Under the pieces are notes generated by a model. The model was not told where the DNA came from. It ran no database searches and worked only from the letters and a program-made list of their open reading frames with translations. Shown here one piece after another: positions 18,879-27,546 of a stretch of 64,000 nt of DNA; position 1 is the stretch's first letter; each line of letters begins with the position of its first letter. Position numbers and translations under genes: made by a program. Source of the DNA: Oscillospiraceae bacterium (lineage in GTDB: Bacteria > Bacillota > Clostridia > Oscillospirales > QAMX01); assembly GCA_015067825.1 (NCBI GenBank), contig SVLQ01000002.1:124001-188000 (forward strand), given 5' to 3'.

Positions 18879-18899
18879 GTTGGGAGGATAACGCGCGAC

Positions 18900-19778
18900 A
18901 TGAAAAATTTTGGTTATCATCTGAAAGAAGGCGTGCGCGGTTTGTTCCGCAATCGTCTGGTCAATACGGCGGCGATCGGCATGCTGATTGCGTGTCTGGT
19001 TGTCACCGGGGCATTTGGCCTGCTGCTGGTCAACATCAATGCCGTGATCGAAGAGACCGGTGCGGTCAACACGATTTCGGTCTACATGGACGAAACACTG
19101 GATTCCGCGGCCGTGACGGCAGCGGGCGAGGCACTGGCGGCGATCCCCGGTGTGAAAAACTGCACCTTTGTTTCCAAAGAAGATGGGCTTGAATCGATGC
19201 GCGAGACCTTCGGCGACCTGATCGATGGGCTCGAAAGCGACAATCCCATCCGCGATCTGTATCGCTTAGAGGTCGAGGATCAGTCGCAGCTGACGGCCTG
19301 TGCTGAAAGTGCGCAGAGTGTGGCGGGTGTGGCGAAGGTCAATTCCCGCGGCGATGTGGCCGCACAGTTTTTGAAGGTCCGCAATACCATCGCCATGATC
19401 GGCCTCGCGTTTGTGGTGGTTTTGGGGCTGATCTCGCTGTTTATCATCTCCAACGCCGTGCGCCTGTCCGTGTTTGCCCGCCGGACGGAGGTGCGCGTGA
19501 TGAAAACCGTGGGTGCGACCAATAGCTTCATCCGCGCCTCGTTTGCGATCGAAGGCATGCTGCTGGGCTTGATCGGTGCGGCAGTTGCCTACGGTCTGAT
19601 CTACCTCGCCTACGTCAAGCTGTTTGAAACCGCGATCCGTGAACTTGGGTTCTTAACAACGATTCCGCTTCCGTTTGCGGCATTTGCCGTGCCAGTGGCG
19701 GTGATTTTCGGCGGAGCGGGGATCCTGATGGGGCTCTTGGGCAGTGCACTTGCGCTGCGCCGCTATATGAAGGTCTGA
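18900..19778 (+). CDS. ftsX: Cell division protein FtsX
   Basis: The 292-residue protein has four membrane segments: one near the N-terminus (AAIGMLIACLVVTGAFGLL), an extracellular domain of about 110 residues with MDETLDSAAV, then three C-terminal segments of the FtsX permease domain (MIGLAFVVVLGLISLFII and later). It transmits ATPase movement of FtsE to extracellular hydrolases. GGAGG precedes the ATG. The next gene encodes the likely partner, a coiled-coil M23 protein. Confidence 0.93.
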   Translation: MKNFGYHLKEGVRGLFRNRLVNTAAIGMLIACLVVTGAFGLLLVNINAVIEETGAVNTISVYMDETLDSAAVTAAGEALAAIPGVKNCTFVSKEDGLESMRETFGDLIDGLESDNPIRDLYRLEVEDQSQLTACAESAQSVAGVAKVNSRGDVAAQFLKVRNTIAMIGLAFVVVLGLISLFIISNAVRLSVFARRTEVRVMKTVGATNSFIRASFAIEGMLLGLIGAAVAYGLIYLAYVKLFETAIRELGFLTTIPLPFAAFAVPVAVIFGGAGILMGLLGSALALRRYMKV

Positions 19779-19789
19779 GGAGAACGCTT

Positions 19790-21109
19790 ATGACTGGAAA
19801 ACACACAAAAAAAGAACGCAAAGAGCGCCTGCGCCGACTTCTGGTATGGCTTTTGATTATCGGCATGCTGCTGCCGACGGTGATCACGCTGATCACGCTG
19901 GCGGTAACGGAGGACGATATTACAAATGCGCGCGAAGCGGTAGCGGCGATTGAAGAGAAAATCACCGAAACCAAAGCCGAACTGGAAACGCTCCGCGCCG
20001 ATCAGGACTCGCTGATCGCGCAAAAGGGGCTTTTAGACGAACAGATCAACCTCTACAACGAGCAGATCGAGATCCTGGAGGGGACGATCGGCGAGCTCGA
20101 TGCGGAAATTGCCGCATGCGAGGCCGAACTGAGCGCGCTGGAGACCGAACAAGCGGAGAAATACGAGATCTTCAAGCAGCGCGTGCGCGTTGCGTATGAA
20201 GACGGCGACATTACATATCTCAGCGTGCTCCTGTCCGCCAACAGTCTAAGCGACTTTTTCGACCGCGTGGAGATGACCTCGGCGATTTTGGAACAGGACA
20301 AAAATCTGCGCAGTGAGCTGGAAGCACTGGCCGATGCAATCAGCCTGAAGCAGACCGAACTCGAGCAAGACCGCGCCGATCAAGTGGCGTTGATGGTCGA
20401 GCTGGAGAGTGCGCGCACGGCGCTGATGGCCCAGCAGAGCGAAGCAGAAGTGCTGCTCGCCGGGCTGGAAGAAGGCGAGCACGAAAACCTGATGCTGATC
20501 GAAGAATACGAGCGCCTGTGGCAGGAGGCGATGGCCGAGCAGGAACGCCTGACGCAGGAATATGAAGAACAGAAGCGCCGTGAAGAGGAAGAGCGCAAGC
20601 GCCGCGAAGAAGAGGAACGCAAGCGGCTCGAAGAAGAAGCGCGCAAAAAGGCCGAAGAGGAAGCACGCAAAAAAGCCGAAGAAGAGGCGCGCAAAAAGGC
20701 AGAAAACGCCGTCTTTATGTGGCCGACACCGGGCTTTACGTGGGTCACCAGCAAATTCGGCTACCGCACGCATCCGGTCACGGGTAAGCCGCAGAGCTTC
20801 CACAACGGTATCGACATCGGTGCCTACGCCGGTTCGCCGATCAAATCGATCGCTGCCGGTACGGTCATTGCCAACCAGTACCACAGCATCTACGGCAATA
20901 TGATCAAGGTCGACCACGGCAACGGATTTGTCTCAATGTATGCGCACATGAATGCGCGCTCAAAATACAAAGTGGGTGCGACCGTCTCCAAGGGCACAAC
21001 GCTGGGCTATGTCGGCACGACCGGCCTCTCCAGCGGCTACCATCTGCACTTTACGATCTATAAAAACGGGACGGCGGTCGATCCGCTCAAGTATGTCACA
21101 CCGTACTAA
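19790..21109 (+). CDS. EnvC/PcsB-like coiled-coil M23 murein hydrolase
   Basis: The 439-residue protein has an N-terminal membrane segment (LLVWLLIIGMLLPTVITLI), two long coiled coils (about 45-250) and a Lys/Glu/Arg-rich helix (about 260-305) containing repeated ARKKAEEE units. A LytM/M23 domain follows, with FHNGIDIGAYAG, VDHGNGFVSMYAHM and GYHLHFTIY. The metal ligands (HNGxD, HxH) are present, so it may be catalytically active, unlike E. coli EnvC. Position directly after ftsX indicates it is activated by FtsEX. It begins 11 bases after ftsX. Confidence 0.92.
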   Translation: MTGKHTKKERKERLRRLLVWLLIIGMLLPTVITLITLAVTEDDITNAREAVAAIEEKITETKAELETLRADQDSLIAQKGLLDEQINLYNEQIEILEGTIGELDAEIAACEAELSALETEQAEKYEIFKQRVRVAYEDGDITYLSVLLSANSLSDFFDRVEMTSAILEQDKNLRSELEALADAISLKQTELEQDRADQVALMVELESARTALMAQQSEAEVLLAGLEEGEHENLMLIEEYERLWQEAMAEQERLTQEYEEQKRREEEERKRREEEERKRLEEEARKKAEEEARKKAEEEARKKAENAVFMWPTPGFTWVTSKFGYRTHPVTGKPQSFHNGIDIGAYAGSPIKSIAAGTVIANQYHSIYGNMIKVDHGNGFVSMYAHMNARSKYKVGATVSKGTTLGYVGTTGLSSGYHLHFTIYKNGTAVDPLKYVTPY

Positions 21110-21142
21110 CGATACGCATTTTTGGGAAAAGAGTTGAACGCA

Positions 21143-22360
21143 ATGCAAGGTTCTGCAAGAAATCAAAAACGTCCTTCCTGGATTCAGGTCATCGCGATCT
21201 GTCTGGCGGTGGCTGCGGTCACGATGCTGGCAACGGGATATGTGCTGTCGGAGCGCTATGAAGCGCGCCAAAATTCCGCACAGACCGGGATCAGCTACCG
21301 AAAGCTCGATGAGATCCGCAGCTTGATCGATGCCTACTACGTCGGCGAATACGAGGAAGATGAGCTGCTCGATATGCTCAGTGTGGGCTACATGAGCGGC
21401 ATCAACGACAAATGGTCCTACTATACAAACGCCGAAAACCTGCAGGCGCTCTACGAAGATAAATCCGGTTCCTATGCCGGCATCGGCGTGACGGTCACGT
21501 TGGATGCGGAGACGGGGCTTTTGCAGGTCATGGATGTCTACGAGGGTTCGCCGGCTGCCGAGGCCGGTATCCGCCGCTTTGACATGCTCTATACGGTCGA
21601 GGGCGAATCGGTCGCCGCGATCGGCATGGATGCGACGGTGGCGAAGGTGCGTGGCGAGATCGGCACAACGGTCAACCTCGAGATCTTGCGCGACGGCGTT
21701 GTGATCGCCATGACGGTCGAACGTCGCACGGTGGAAAAGACCAGCGTCTACGCCGAATTGATCAACGGCGAGATTGGTTTCCTCCGTATTTCTGAATTTA
21801 CGGTGGCCGCGGCGACACAGTTCGCCGAAAAATTGGCCACGCTGCAGAATATCGGTGCCAAAAACGTCATCATCGACGTCCGCAATAACCCGGGCGGCCA
21901 GCTGAGCACGCTGATTAAGATGCTCGACGAGCTGATGCCCGAGGGCGAGGTCTTCATTGAGCGCGACAAGGCCGGCAACGAGAACCGGCTCTCCGTCGAT
22001 GCAGAGTTCTGTGATATCCCTGTGGTCGTGCTCGTCAACGAGTATTCTTACAGCGCGGCCGAATACTTTGCGGCGGTCATGCAGGAGCAGGGCCGCGCGT
22101 ACGTGATTGGTTCGCCGACGACGGGCAAGGGCGAGGGTCAGCAGACCTTCCAGCTCAGCGACGGCTCGGCGATCACGTTCTCGGTCATCAAGTACTTCAC
22201 GCCCAACGGCGTGAGCATCGGCGACAAGGGCGGTATCGTCCCGGATATGAATGTGGAGATCACCTACGACCAGATCACCGTGATCGGAACGGTTGACTAC
22301 CGCGACGACCCGCAAATCATGGCGGCAGTCGGTTATATGCAGGAGCTCATGCAGCAGTAA
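21143..22360 (+). CDS. ctpA: S41 carboxy-terminal processing peptidase (CtpA-like)
   Basis: The 405-residue protein has an N-terminal membrane anchor (WIQVIAICLAVAAVTMLA), a PDZ domain (GIGVTVTLDAETGLLQVMDV region), and the S41 catalytic domain. The dyad is Ser304 (EYSYSAAEYFA) and Lys329 (TGKGEGQ), the spacing expected for CtpA. Such proteases trim or degrade wall-associated proteins outside the membrane. I chose ATG 21143; an upstream TTG at 21122 is possible. It follows the M23 gene and could process FtsEX-linked hydrolases, an inference from position. Confidence 0.92.
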   Translation: MQGSARNQKRPSWIQVIAICLAVAAVTMLATGYVLSERYEARQNSAQTGISYRKLDEIRSLIDAYYVGEYEEDELLDMLSVGYMSGINDKWSYYTNAENLQALYEDKSGSYAGIGVTVTLDAETGLLQVMDVYEGSPAAEAGIRRFDMLYTVEGESVAAIGMDATVAKVRGEIGTTVNLEILRDGVVIAMTVERRTVEKTSVYAELINGEIGFLRISEFTVAAATQFAEKLATLQNIGAKNVIIDVRNNPGGQLSTLIKMLDELMPEGEVFIERDKAGNENRLSVDAEFCDIPVVVLVNEYSYSAAEYFAAVMQEQGRAYVIGSPTTGKGEGQQTFQLSDGSAITFSVIKYFTPNGVSIGDKGGIVPDMNVEITYDQITVIGTVDYRDDPQIMAAVGYMQELMQQ

Positions 22361-22395
22361 CAACGATCAATTCAATCAGAAAGGCGGGGACAGCA

Positions 22396-22884
22396 ATGGC
22401 AGAACGGTACGCGATTGGCGCGAAAATCGCACATCCCAAACACGGAGCGGGTGTGATCCGGGACATTGTCGTGCGTGACGGCCTGAACGGCAAAAGCGAA
22501 TTCTACGAATTTTGCATGCCGGTTGGTTCGATGGTCGTCAGCATCCCCGTAGAATCGGCAGAGGCGATCGGCGTGCGTTCGGTTGTCGATCCGGTAACGG
22601 CCGATCAGCTGCTCGCCGATTTGCTACTCCCTGCCGAAGTGCAGGAATCGAACTGGAGCAAACGCTTCAAGGAAAACCTCGAACGCATCAAATGCGGCGA
22701 TCCGTTCGTCGTGTCGGAGATCGCGCGCTCGCTTGCCGAACGCGACCGACAAAAAACGCTATCCATGGGCGAACGCAAAATGCTGCACAGTACGGTGCAG
22801 ATGCTTGCCTCCGAGATCGCGCTTGCCAAGGACATTGCCTATGCCGAGGCCGAGGCGCAAATCAAACAAAATTTGCAGCGATAA
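22396..22884 (+). CDS. CarD-family transcriptional regulator
   Basis: The 162-residue protein has an N-terminal Tudor-like RNA-polymerase-interacting domain (YAIGAKIAHPKHGAGVIRDI; FCMPVGSMVVSIPV) and a helical C-terminal domain (FKENLERIKCGDPF, ERKMLHSTVQMLASEIALAK). CarD/CdnL proteins bind RNA polymerase beta and stabilise open promoter complexes. AAGGCGGGG precedes the ATG. ispD and ispF follow closely, an arrangement seen in many Firmicutes and Actinobacteria. Confidence 0.92.
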   Translation: MAERYAIGAKIAHPKHGAGVIRDIVVRDGLNGKSEFYEFCMPVGSMVVSIPVESAEAIGVRSVVDPVTADQLLADLLLPAEVQESNWSKRFKENLERIKCGDPFVVSEIARSLAERDRQKTLSMGERKMLHSTVQMLASEIALAKDIAYAEAEAQIKQNLQR

Positions 22885-22904
22885 GGCCGCAGGAGGAGTT
22901 TTCC

Positions 22905-23585
22905 ATGCAAAACTTTCGTCTTGGTGTGGTGCTCTGCGCGGCTGGGCGCTCGAGCCGCATGGGCGGTACGGATAAGATCGACTATATGTTGGGCGGAAAG
23001 CCGGTCCATCGGTGGGCAGCGGAGTGTTTACTCGCCTACCCGCAGACGACGGAGCTCGCGCTCGTCGTTCCGGCAGAGAAGCTGGATGCGTTTGCGGCTT
23101 TGTATGCCGGTGATGCGCGTGTGACGGTTTGCGCAGGCGGTGCGACGCGCCAAGAATCGGTCGCCAACGGTGTCCGCGTTTTGGGCGAGGTCGATCTGAT
23201 CGCCGTCCACGACGGTGCCCGGCCGTTTCTCCGGCCGGAGCTGATCGATGCGGTCTGTTGTGCGGCCTTGGAGGTCGGTGGCGCCATCCCAGCCATGCCC
23301 GTGACCGATACGATCCACGTCACGCGTGATGGTCTCGCAGTTGCAACGCCGGAACGCGGTGCGCTTGCTGCTGCCCAAACGCCGCAGATCTTTCGCCGGG
23401 AGATCATGCTTGAGGTTTTGCGGCGCGTGGAGGAAGAACACCTGACCGTCACCGACGACTGCTCTGCGGTGGTCGCCTGCGGCTATGACTGCCGGATCGT
23501 ACCCGGCAGCGCGGATAATATGAAAATTACGTCGCCGTCGGATCTGGCGCGAGCCGAACGGATCGCCGCGGCGTTTTTGGCGTAA
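22905..23585 (+). CDS. ispD: 2-C-methyl-D-erythritol 4-phosphate cytidylyltransferase
   Basis: The 226-residue nucleotidyltransferase has the signature loop VVLCAAGRSSRMGGTDK, then GGATRQESVANGV, VHDGARPF and TDTIHVT. It forms CDP-ME from MEP and CTP in the isoprenoid MEP pathway. ATG 22905 has AGGAGGAG upstream. ispF starts 15 bases later; ispH is at 34.3-36.3 kb in this window. Confidence 0.95.
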   Translation: MQNFRLGVVLCAAGRSSRMGGTDKIDYMLGGKPVHRWAAECLLAYPQTTELALVVPAEKLDAFAALYAGDARVTVCAGGATRQESVANGVRVLGEVDLIAVHDGARPFLRPELIDAVCCAALEVGGAIPAMPVTDTIHVTRDGLAVATPERGALAAAQTPQIFRREIMLEVLRRVEEEHLTVTDDCSAVVACGYDCRIVPGSADNMKITSPSDLARAERIAAAFLA

Positions 23586-23600
23586 GAAAGGCGGAAATCT

Positions 23601-24074
23601 ATGCGAATCGGCCACGGATATGACGTACACCGCACAAAAGAGGGAAGAGCGCTGGTTTTGGGCGGCGTGACGATCGAATGCCCCTTTGGGCTCGACGGCC
23701 ACAGCGATGCCGACGTGCTGACCCATGCGGTCATTGATGCGCTTCTCGGTGCGGCAGCCCTCGGCGACATCGGCAAGCTGTTCCCCGATACCGATCCCGC
23801 CTACAAAGGGATCTCCAGCCTGCTGCTCTTGGAGACCGCCTACGAAGCGGTAAAGAAGGCGGGGTTCCGGCTTGGGAATCTCGATGCGACGATTCTTTGC
23901 CAGCGGCCAAAGCTTGCGCCATCGATTTTGAAAATGCGCGAGAATCTGGCGGAGATCCTCGGCGTTGCCGTCGGTGACGTCAGCGTCAAGGCGACAACGG
24001 AGGAAAAACTGGGCTTCACCGGCAGCGGCGAGGGAATTGCGGCCCACGCGGTCTGCCTGCTTGAAGCGATCTGA
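23601..24074 (+). CDS. ispF: 2-C-methyl-D-erythritol 2,4-cyclodiphosphate synthase
   Basis: The 157-residue enzyme begins [10 protein letters not shown], with metal ligands Asp8 and His10, followed by [14 protein letters not shown] (His ligand), [13 protein letters not shown], and the C-terminal motif [19 protein letters not shown]. It cyclises CDP-ME 2-phosphate. It is preceded by AAAGGCGG and forms an operon with carD and ispD. No clear terminator follows. Confidence 0.97.
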   Translation: MRIGHGYDVHRTKEGRALVLGGVTIECPFGLDGHSDADVLTHAVIDALLGAAALGDIGKLFPDTDPAYKGISSLLLLETAYEAVKKAGFRLGNLDATILCQRPKLAPSILKMRENLAEILGVAVGDVSVKATTEEKLGFTGSGEGIAAHAVCLLEAI

Positions 24075-24158
24075 GGAAAAGCGGGGAACCGTTTTCCGTA
24101 CCGCCACAGATTTTACTGCGGATTTCGAAAAATACGATCCTTCTGCAGAAAAATTCGA

Positions 24159-24187
24159 TTGAAAAAACACAGGGAACATGGTATACT
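24159..24187 (+). promoter_or_regulatory. Promoter of the second Gfo/Idh gene
   Basis: TTGAAA, 17 bases, TATACT, about 75 bases before the start codon. Confidence 0.7.
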
Positions 24188-24264
24188 AATAAAAGAAGTT
24201 TGTGAGCAGGCGGCTTTTATACCGTTTCTGCCAGCACATATGATTCAAAAAAGGAGATGCTTTT

Positions 24265-25401
24265 ATGATCAAAGTCGGTATTGTCGGTGGCCGCGCGCGT
24301 TCTACGATGGCGGGTTTCCAGGCGCTGGAAAATGTTGAAGTCGCTGCCGTTTGCGACCTCAACGAAGAAACAATGAATAAAATCGGTGACCAATTTAACA
24401 TTCCTCACCGTTATCGCGTGTTTGAAGACATGCTCGAAAGCGATATCGACGCCGTCGTCATCGCTTCTCCGATGCAGTGCCACGTCCCGCAGGCGATCGC
24501 TGCGCTGGAAGCCGGCAAGCACGTCATGAGCGAAGTCACCGCCGGTGTCACGATGGACGAACTCTGGTGGCTGATCGAAGCCAAGGAAAAATACGGCAAA
24601 ACCTACATGATGGCCGAAAACTACATCTACTCTCCGCAGGTGCAGCTGGTCAAGGCGCTGCGCGAAGCCGGTGAGTTCGGCACGCCCTTCTACGCCGAAG
24701 GCGAATATCTGCACGACGTTTCGGATATGGCCGTCTACGACAACGGCAAGCTCTCGTGGCGCAGCTTCTGGCAGCTCGGCAAGCGCGGCTCCTTCTATCC
24801 GACCCACTCGCTGGGCCCGGTCATGGAGTGGTTCTCCGGCGACCGCGTGACCGAAATTTCCTGCTTCGGCACGGGCGGCCAATTCTGGACGCCGGAACTG
24901 CGTCAGGATGAACTGACCGTCACGATGTGCCGCATGGAGAGCGGTGCGCTCGCCAAGATCACCGTCGCCTGCAAAGCGCCGCGCCCGCACAATATGCACA
25001 CCTACCTCCTGCAGGGTACGAAGGGCTGCTTCGAATCCTCGCGCGGTATGGATGGTAAGGATAAGATCTGGCTCGAAAATCATCCGCTCGCCGATCAGAA
25101 ACCCGGTCACCGCGACTGGCGTCCGCTCGAAGACTTCAACGATTATCTGCCGGAGCGCTACAAGAACCCCTCGGAAGCGGCGAAGAAGGCCGGCCACCAG
25201 GGCGGCGACTTCTACATCGTCAAGGACTTCATCGATGCCATCACCACCGGCGAAGAACCCTCTGTCAACGTCTACCGCGCCTGCGAATGGACGGCGGTTG
25301 GCCTCTTGAGCGAGCTCTCCGTCACCAACGGCGGCCGCGCGATCGAAGTGCCGAACTTCAGAAAGAACATGAAAAACAGCGAAAAGCTGTTTAAAATCTA
25401 A
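24265..25401 (+). CDS. Gfo/Idh/MocA family oxidoreductase
   Basis: The 378-residue protein has the Rossmann start IKVGIVGGRARSTMAGF and CDLNEETMNK. The usual catalytic EKP is replaced by SEVTAGVTMDELWWLIEAKE, a variant seen in one subgroup. The substrate domain follows (YFYPTHSLGPVMEWF region: GSFYPTHSLGPVMEWFSG). AAGGAG precedes the ATG. It is not adjacent to other sugar genes except nagA downstream. The lack of EKP means that classical sugar dehydrogenase chemistry should not be assumed. Confidence 0.85.
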   Translation: MIKVGIVGGRARSTMAGFQALENVEVAAVCDLNEETMNKIGDQFNIPHRYRVFEDMLESDIDAVVIASPMQCHVPQAIAALEAGKHVMSEVTAGVTMDELWWLIEAKEKYGKTYMMAENYIYSPQVQLVKALREAGEFGTPFYAEGEYLHDVSDMAVYDNGKLSWRSFWQLGKRGSFYPTHSLGPVMEWFSGDRVTEISCFGTGGQFWTPELRQDELTVTMCRMESGALAKITVACKAPRPHNMHTYLLQGTKGCFESSRGMDGKDKIWLENHPLADQKPGHRDWRPLEDFNDYLPERYKNPSEAAKKAGHQGGDFYIVKDFIDAITTGEEPSVNVYRACEWTAVGLLSELSVTNGGRAIEVPNFRKNMKNSEKLFKI

Positions 25402-25405
25402 TACT

Positions 25406-25570
25406 TACCCCATGAAACAAAGTTTCATGGGGACCCCGGAGGGCCACCCCACAAAACAGAGTTTTGCGGGGACCCCGGAGACCACCCCACAAAACAGAGT
25501 TTTGCGGGGACCCCGGAAAGCTACCCCACAAAACAGAGTTTTGCGGGGACCCCGGTGACCACCCCCCACA
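25406..25570. repeat. Tandem array of hairpin repeats
   Basis: Four full units at a 38-39 base period start at 25408, 25447, 25485 and 25524; a degenerate fifth is at about 25562. Units 2-4 are a palindrome with arms CCCCACAAAAC and GTTTTGCGGGG, joined by ACCCCGG linkers. Unit 1 has compensated arms (CCCCATGAAAC and GTTTCATGGGG), so base pairing is kept although the sequence differs. It lies between the oxidoreductase stop and a normal terminator. Confidence 0.85.
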
Positions 25571-25591
25571 AACGAACCGTCAAAACGCCTG

Positions 25592-25620
25592 TCGGAAACG
25601 TCCGACAGGCGTTTTTTGCC
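25592..25620 (+). terminator. Terminator downstream of the hairpin array
   Basis: CGCCTGTCGG and CCGACAGGCG form the stem around AAACGT, followed by TTTTTT. Confidence 0.85.
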
Positions 25621-25625
25621 GGTAC

Positions 25626-25654
25626 TTGATTTTTGATGAGCTATGCGCTATAAT
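25626..25654 (+). promoter_or_regulatory. Promoter of nagA
   Basis: TTGATT, 17 bases, TATAAT, about 60 bases before the start codon. Confidence 0.7.
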
Positions 25655-25713
25655 TAAAGTAAGAAAAAGAAAAACCGCACCAAAGCGTGCGGTGAGTTTT
25701 CAGGGGTGAAACA

Positions 25714-26793
25714 ATGACTGCTCTGATCAAAAATGCCCGTCTGCCCGGCGGCGGTTACAAATCTATTCTGATCGAAAACGGCCTGATCGCCGATATTCTG
25801 GCGGCTGATACCGATATTACGGCCGACCGCGTCTACGATGCCAAGGGTAACTACGTTTATCCCGGCCTGATCGATATCCACTCCCACGGTTGCATCGGCA
25901 TCGACACGATGGACGGCGAGGGTCTCTCCGAGCTGGCCAAAGAATACTTCCGCCACGGTGTCACGACGTGGTACCCGACGACGATGACCGAATCGTACGA
26001 GCGCATCCGCAAGGCGATGGCGCAACCGCTGGAACGCGGCGAAGGCGAAGCGAGAACGCCCGGCTACCATTACGAAGGGCCGTTCATCAACAAAAAATTC
26101 AAGGGTGCGCAGAACGAAGCCTATATCGTCGTACCCGACCTCGACGAATACAAAAACTACGTCAATCCCGCCGTCGTGACGGTCGCACCCGAAGTCGACG
26201 GCGCAATCGACTTCATCCGCGAAGCCGCCGCCAACGGCACCTGCATCGCCCTCGGCCATACCGAATGCGATTTCGATACGGCGATGGCCGCCTTTGCCGC
26301 CGGTGCGAAGTGCCTCACGCACACCTGCAACGCGATGCCGCAGATGATGCACCGTGCGCCCGGCCCGATCGGCGCGGCGATGATGTCCGGCGCTTACGCG
26401 CAGGTCATCTCCGACGGCCTGCATATGCACCCGGCGATGGTCAACGCCCTCTACCGGATGTTTGGCCGCGAAAAAATGGTGCTCATCAGCGACTCCATCC
26501 GCGCCTGCGGCCTGCCCGAAGGCGAATACGAACTCGGCGGCCAGATGTTCACGGTCAAGGACGGCGCTGCCCGTATCGCCAACGGTTCGCTCGCCGGCAG
26601 CACGACGCCGCTCTTTGAATGTGTGCGCCGCGCGATCTCGTTTGGTATCCCGCGCGAGGATGCATTCGCGATGGCTTCGGAGACGCCCGCGGCCATGCTC
26701 GGCATCAACAAAGGCAAGATCGAAGTCGGCTACGCTGCCGAGTTCATCGTCTGCAGCGAGGAAAACGAACTGCTCGACACGCTGATTTACTGA
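25714..26793 (+). CDS. nagA: N-acetylglucosamine-6-phosphate deacetylase
   Basis: The 359-residue amidohydrolase has the HxH motif at His56/His58 (GLIDIHSHG), the substrate loop HYEGPFIN, HTECDF, LTHTCNAMPQM and SDSIRACG. It hydrolyses GlcNAc-6-phosphate to glucosamine-6-phosphate and acetate, feeding amino sugars from wall turnover or host glycans into glycolysis. It has its own promoter and AGGGG-like ribosome site. Its last 41 codons plus the stop recur downstream at 27547-27672. No nagB is visible nearby. Confidence 0.95.
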   Translation: MTALIKNARLPGGGYKSILIENGLIADILAADTDITADRVYDAKGNYVYPGLIDIHSHGCIGIDTMDGEGLSELAKEYFRHGVTTWYPTTMTESYERIRKAMAQPLERGEGEARTPGYHYEGPFINKKFKGAQNEAYIVVPDLDEYKNYVNPAVVTVAPEVDGAIDFIREAAANGTCIALGHTECDFDTAMAAFAAGAKCLTHTCNAMPQMMHRAPGPIGAAMMSGAYAQVISDGLHMHPAMVNALYRMFGREKMVLISDSIRACGLPEGEYELGGQMFTVKDGAARIANGSLAGSTTPLFECVRRAISFGIPREDAFAMASETPAAMLGINKGKIEVGYAAEFIVCSEENELLDTLIY

Positions 26794-26807
26794 GAGAATA
26801 TAAAGCG

Positions 26808-26845
26808 ACGGCATCCGCACCGATTTCGGTGCGGATGCCGTTCTG
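26808..26845 (+). terminator. Hairpin after nagA
   Basis: ACGGCATCCGCACCGA pairs with its complement through a two-base loop. The T tail is weak. It can serve both nagA and the converging minus-strand gene. Confidence 0.65.
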
Positions 26846-26856
26846 TATGCAGACAA

Positions 26857-27408
26857 TCAGTTGTAAAGATTGGTCAGCACCTGTTCGAATGGAGAAAAAT
26901 CGCCCGTAAGGTCAATTGTGTAGAGTACCTCGTCGTGTTGCGAAACCTGCAGTGAAACCCGACCGGGGAGGTACAAAAACAAGCGAACGATGAGGTTGGA
27001 ATGATGCGGTGTCGGGATCAAATAGGGGCCGATATAAATGGTAGCCATATTTGGTCTATCGCCATTGTCGAAACTCTGCTCATGTCGTAAACCATCAATG
27101 AGCAACAAATTTTTGAGGTCATCGGCATAGTCCGCCAACAAATCCGGTAACGGCGGCAAGCTTTCAAAGCGCAACTGAATGGTGAGCGCAGAACCGCCGA
27201 ACAGTTGTCGATGCATCGTCAAATCCGACAATAGCGTGGTGGAGAAATCCGTTTGTTGCATGGGATCTCCGTCTGTATACGCTGTCAATACGATAGGGTC
27301 TACTGTCGCTGTGTGCTCTTGTTCATAAATGAGTTTGACGGCACACAAGGATGTTATTGCTATTACCACCGCTATTAGCGCAATACTACATTTTTTTAAC
27401 ACATTCAT
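26857..27408 (-). CDS. Hypothetical membrane-anchored protein, 183 aa
   Basis: I do not recognise the family. One N-terminal membrane segment (CSIALIAVVIAITSLCAVKLI) is followed by about 150 exterior residues of mixed alpha/beta character (SALTIQLRFESLPPLPDLL, RVSLQVSQHDEVLYTIDLT). It is a single-gene unit with a consensus promoter. It is AT-richer than the flanking genes and sits between nagA and a duplicated nagA 3' end, so it looks acquired. Confidence 0.75.
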   Translation of the reverse strand: MNVLKKCSIALIAVVIAITSLCAVKLIYEQEHTATVDPIVLTAYTDGDPMQQTDFSTTLLSDLTMHRQLFGGSALTIQLRFESLPPLPDLLADYADDLKNLLLIDGLRHEQSFDNGDRPNMATIYIGPYLIPTPHHSNLIVRLFLYLPGRVSLQVSQHDEVLYTIDLTGDFSPFEQVLTNLYN

Positions 27409-27453
27409 TTTACCACCTTCTTTGAAATGAGATACACCTTGAATTCTATTTTT

Positions 27454-27482
27454 ATTATATAATGTAAAAAAAAGAATGTCAA
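27454..27482 (-). promoter_or_regulatory. Consensus promoter of the 183-aa membrane protein
   Basis: On the minus strand a perfect TTGACA and TATAAT are separated by 17 bases, about 45 bases before the start codon. Confidence 0.8.
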
Positions 27483-27546
27483 CACATTGTTAAAAACATA
27501 CAATAATTACTGGAAGAAACAAATGAATATGAGACAGATTTGATCT

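Noticed and set aside
25406..25570. Possible CRISPR array
   Set aside because: The period is regular, but there are no unique spacers: the linkers are short and near identical, the units are hairpins with only about 13 bases between them, and no cas genes are present.
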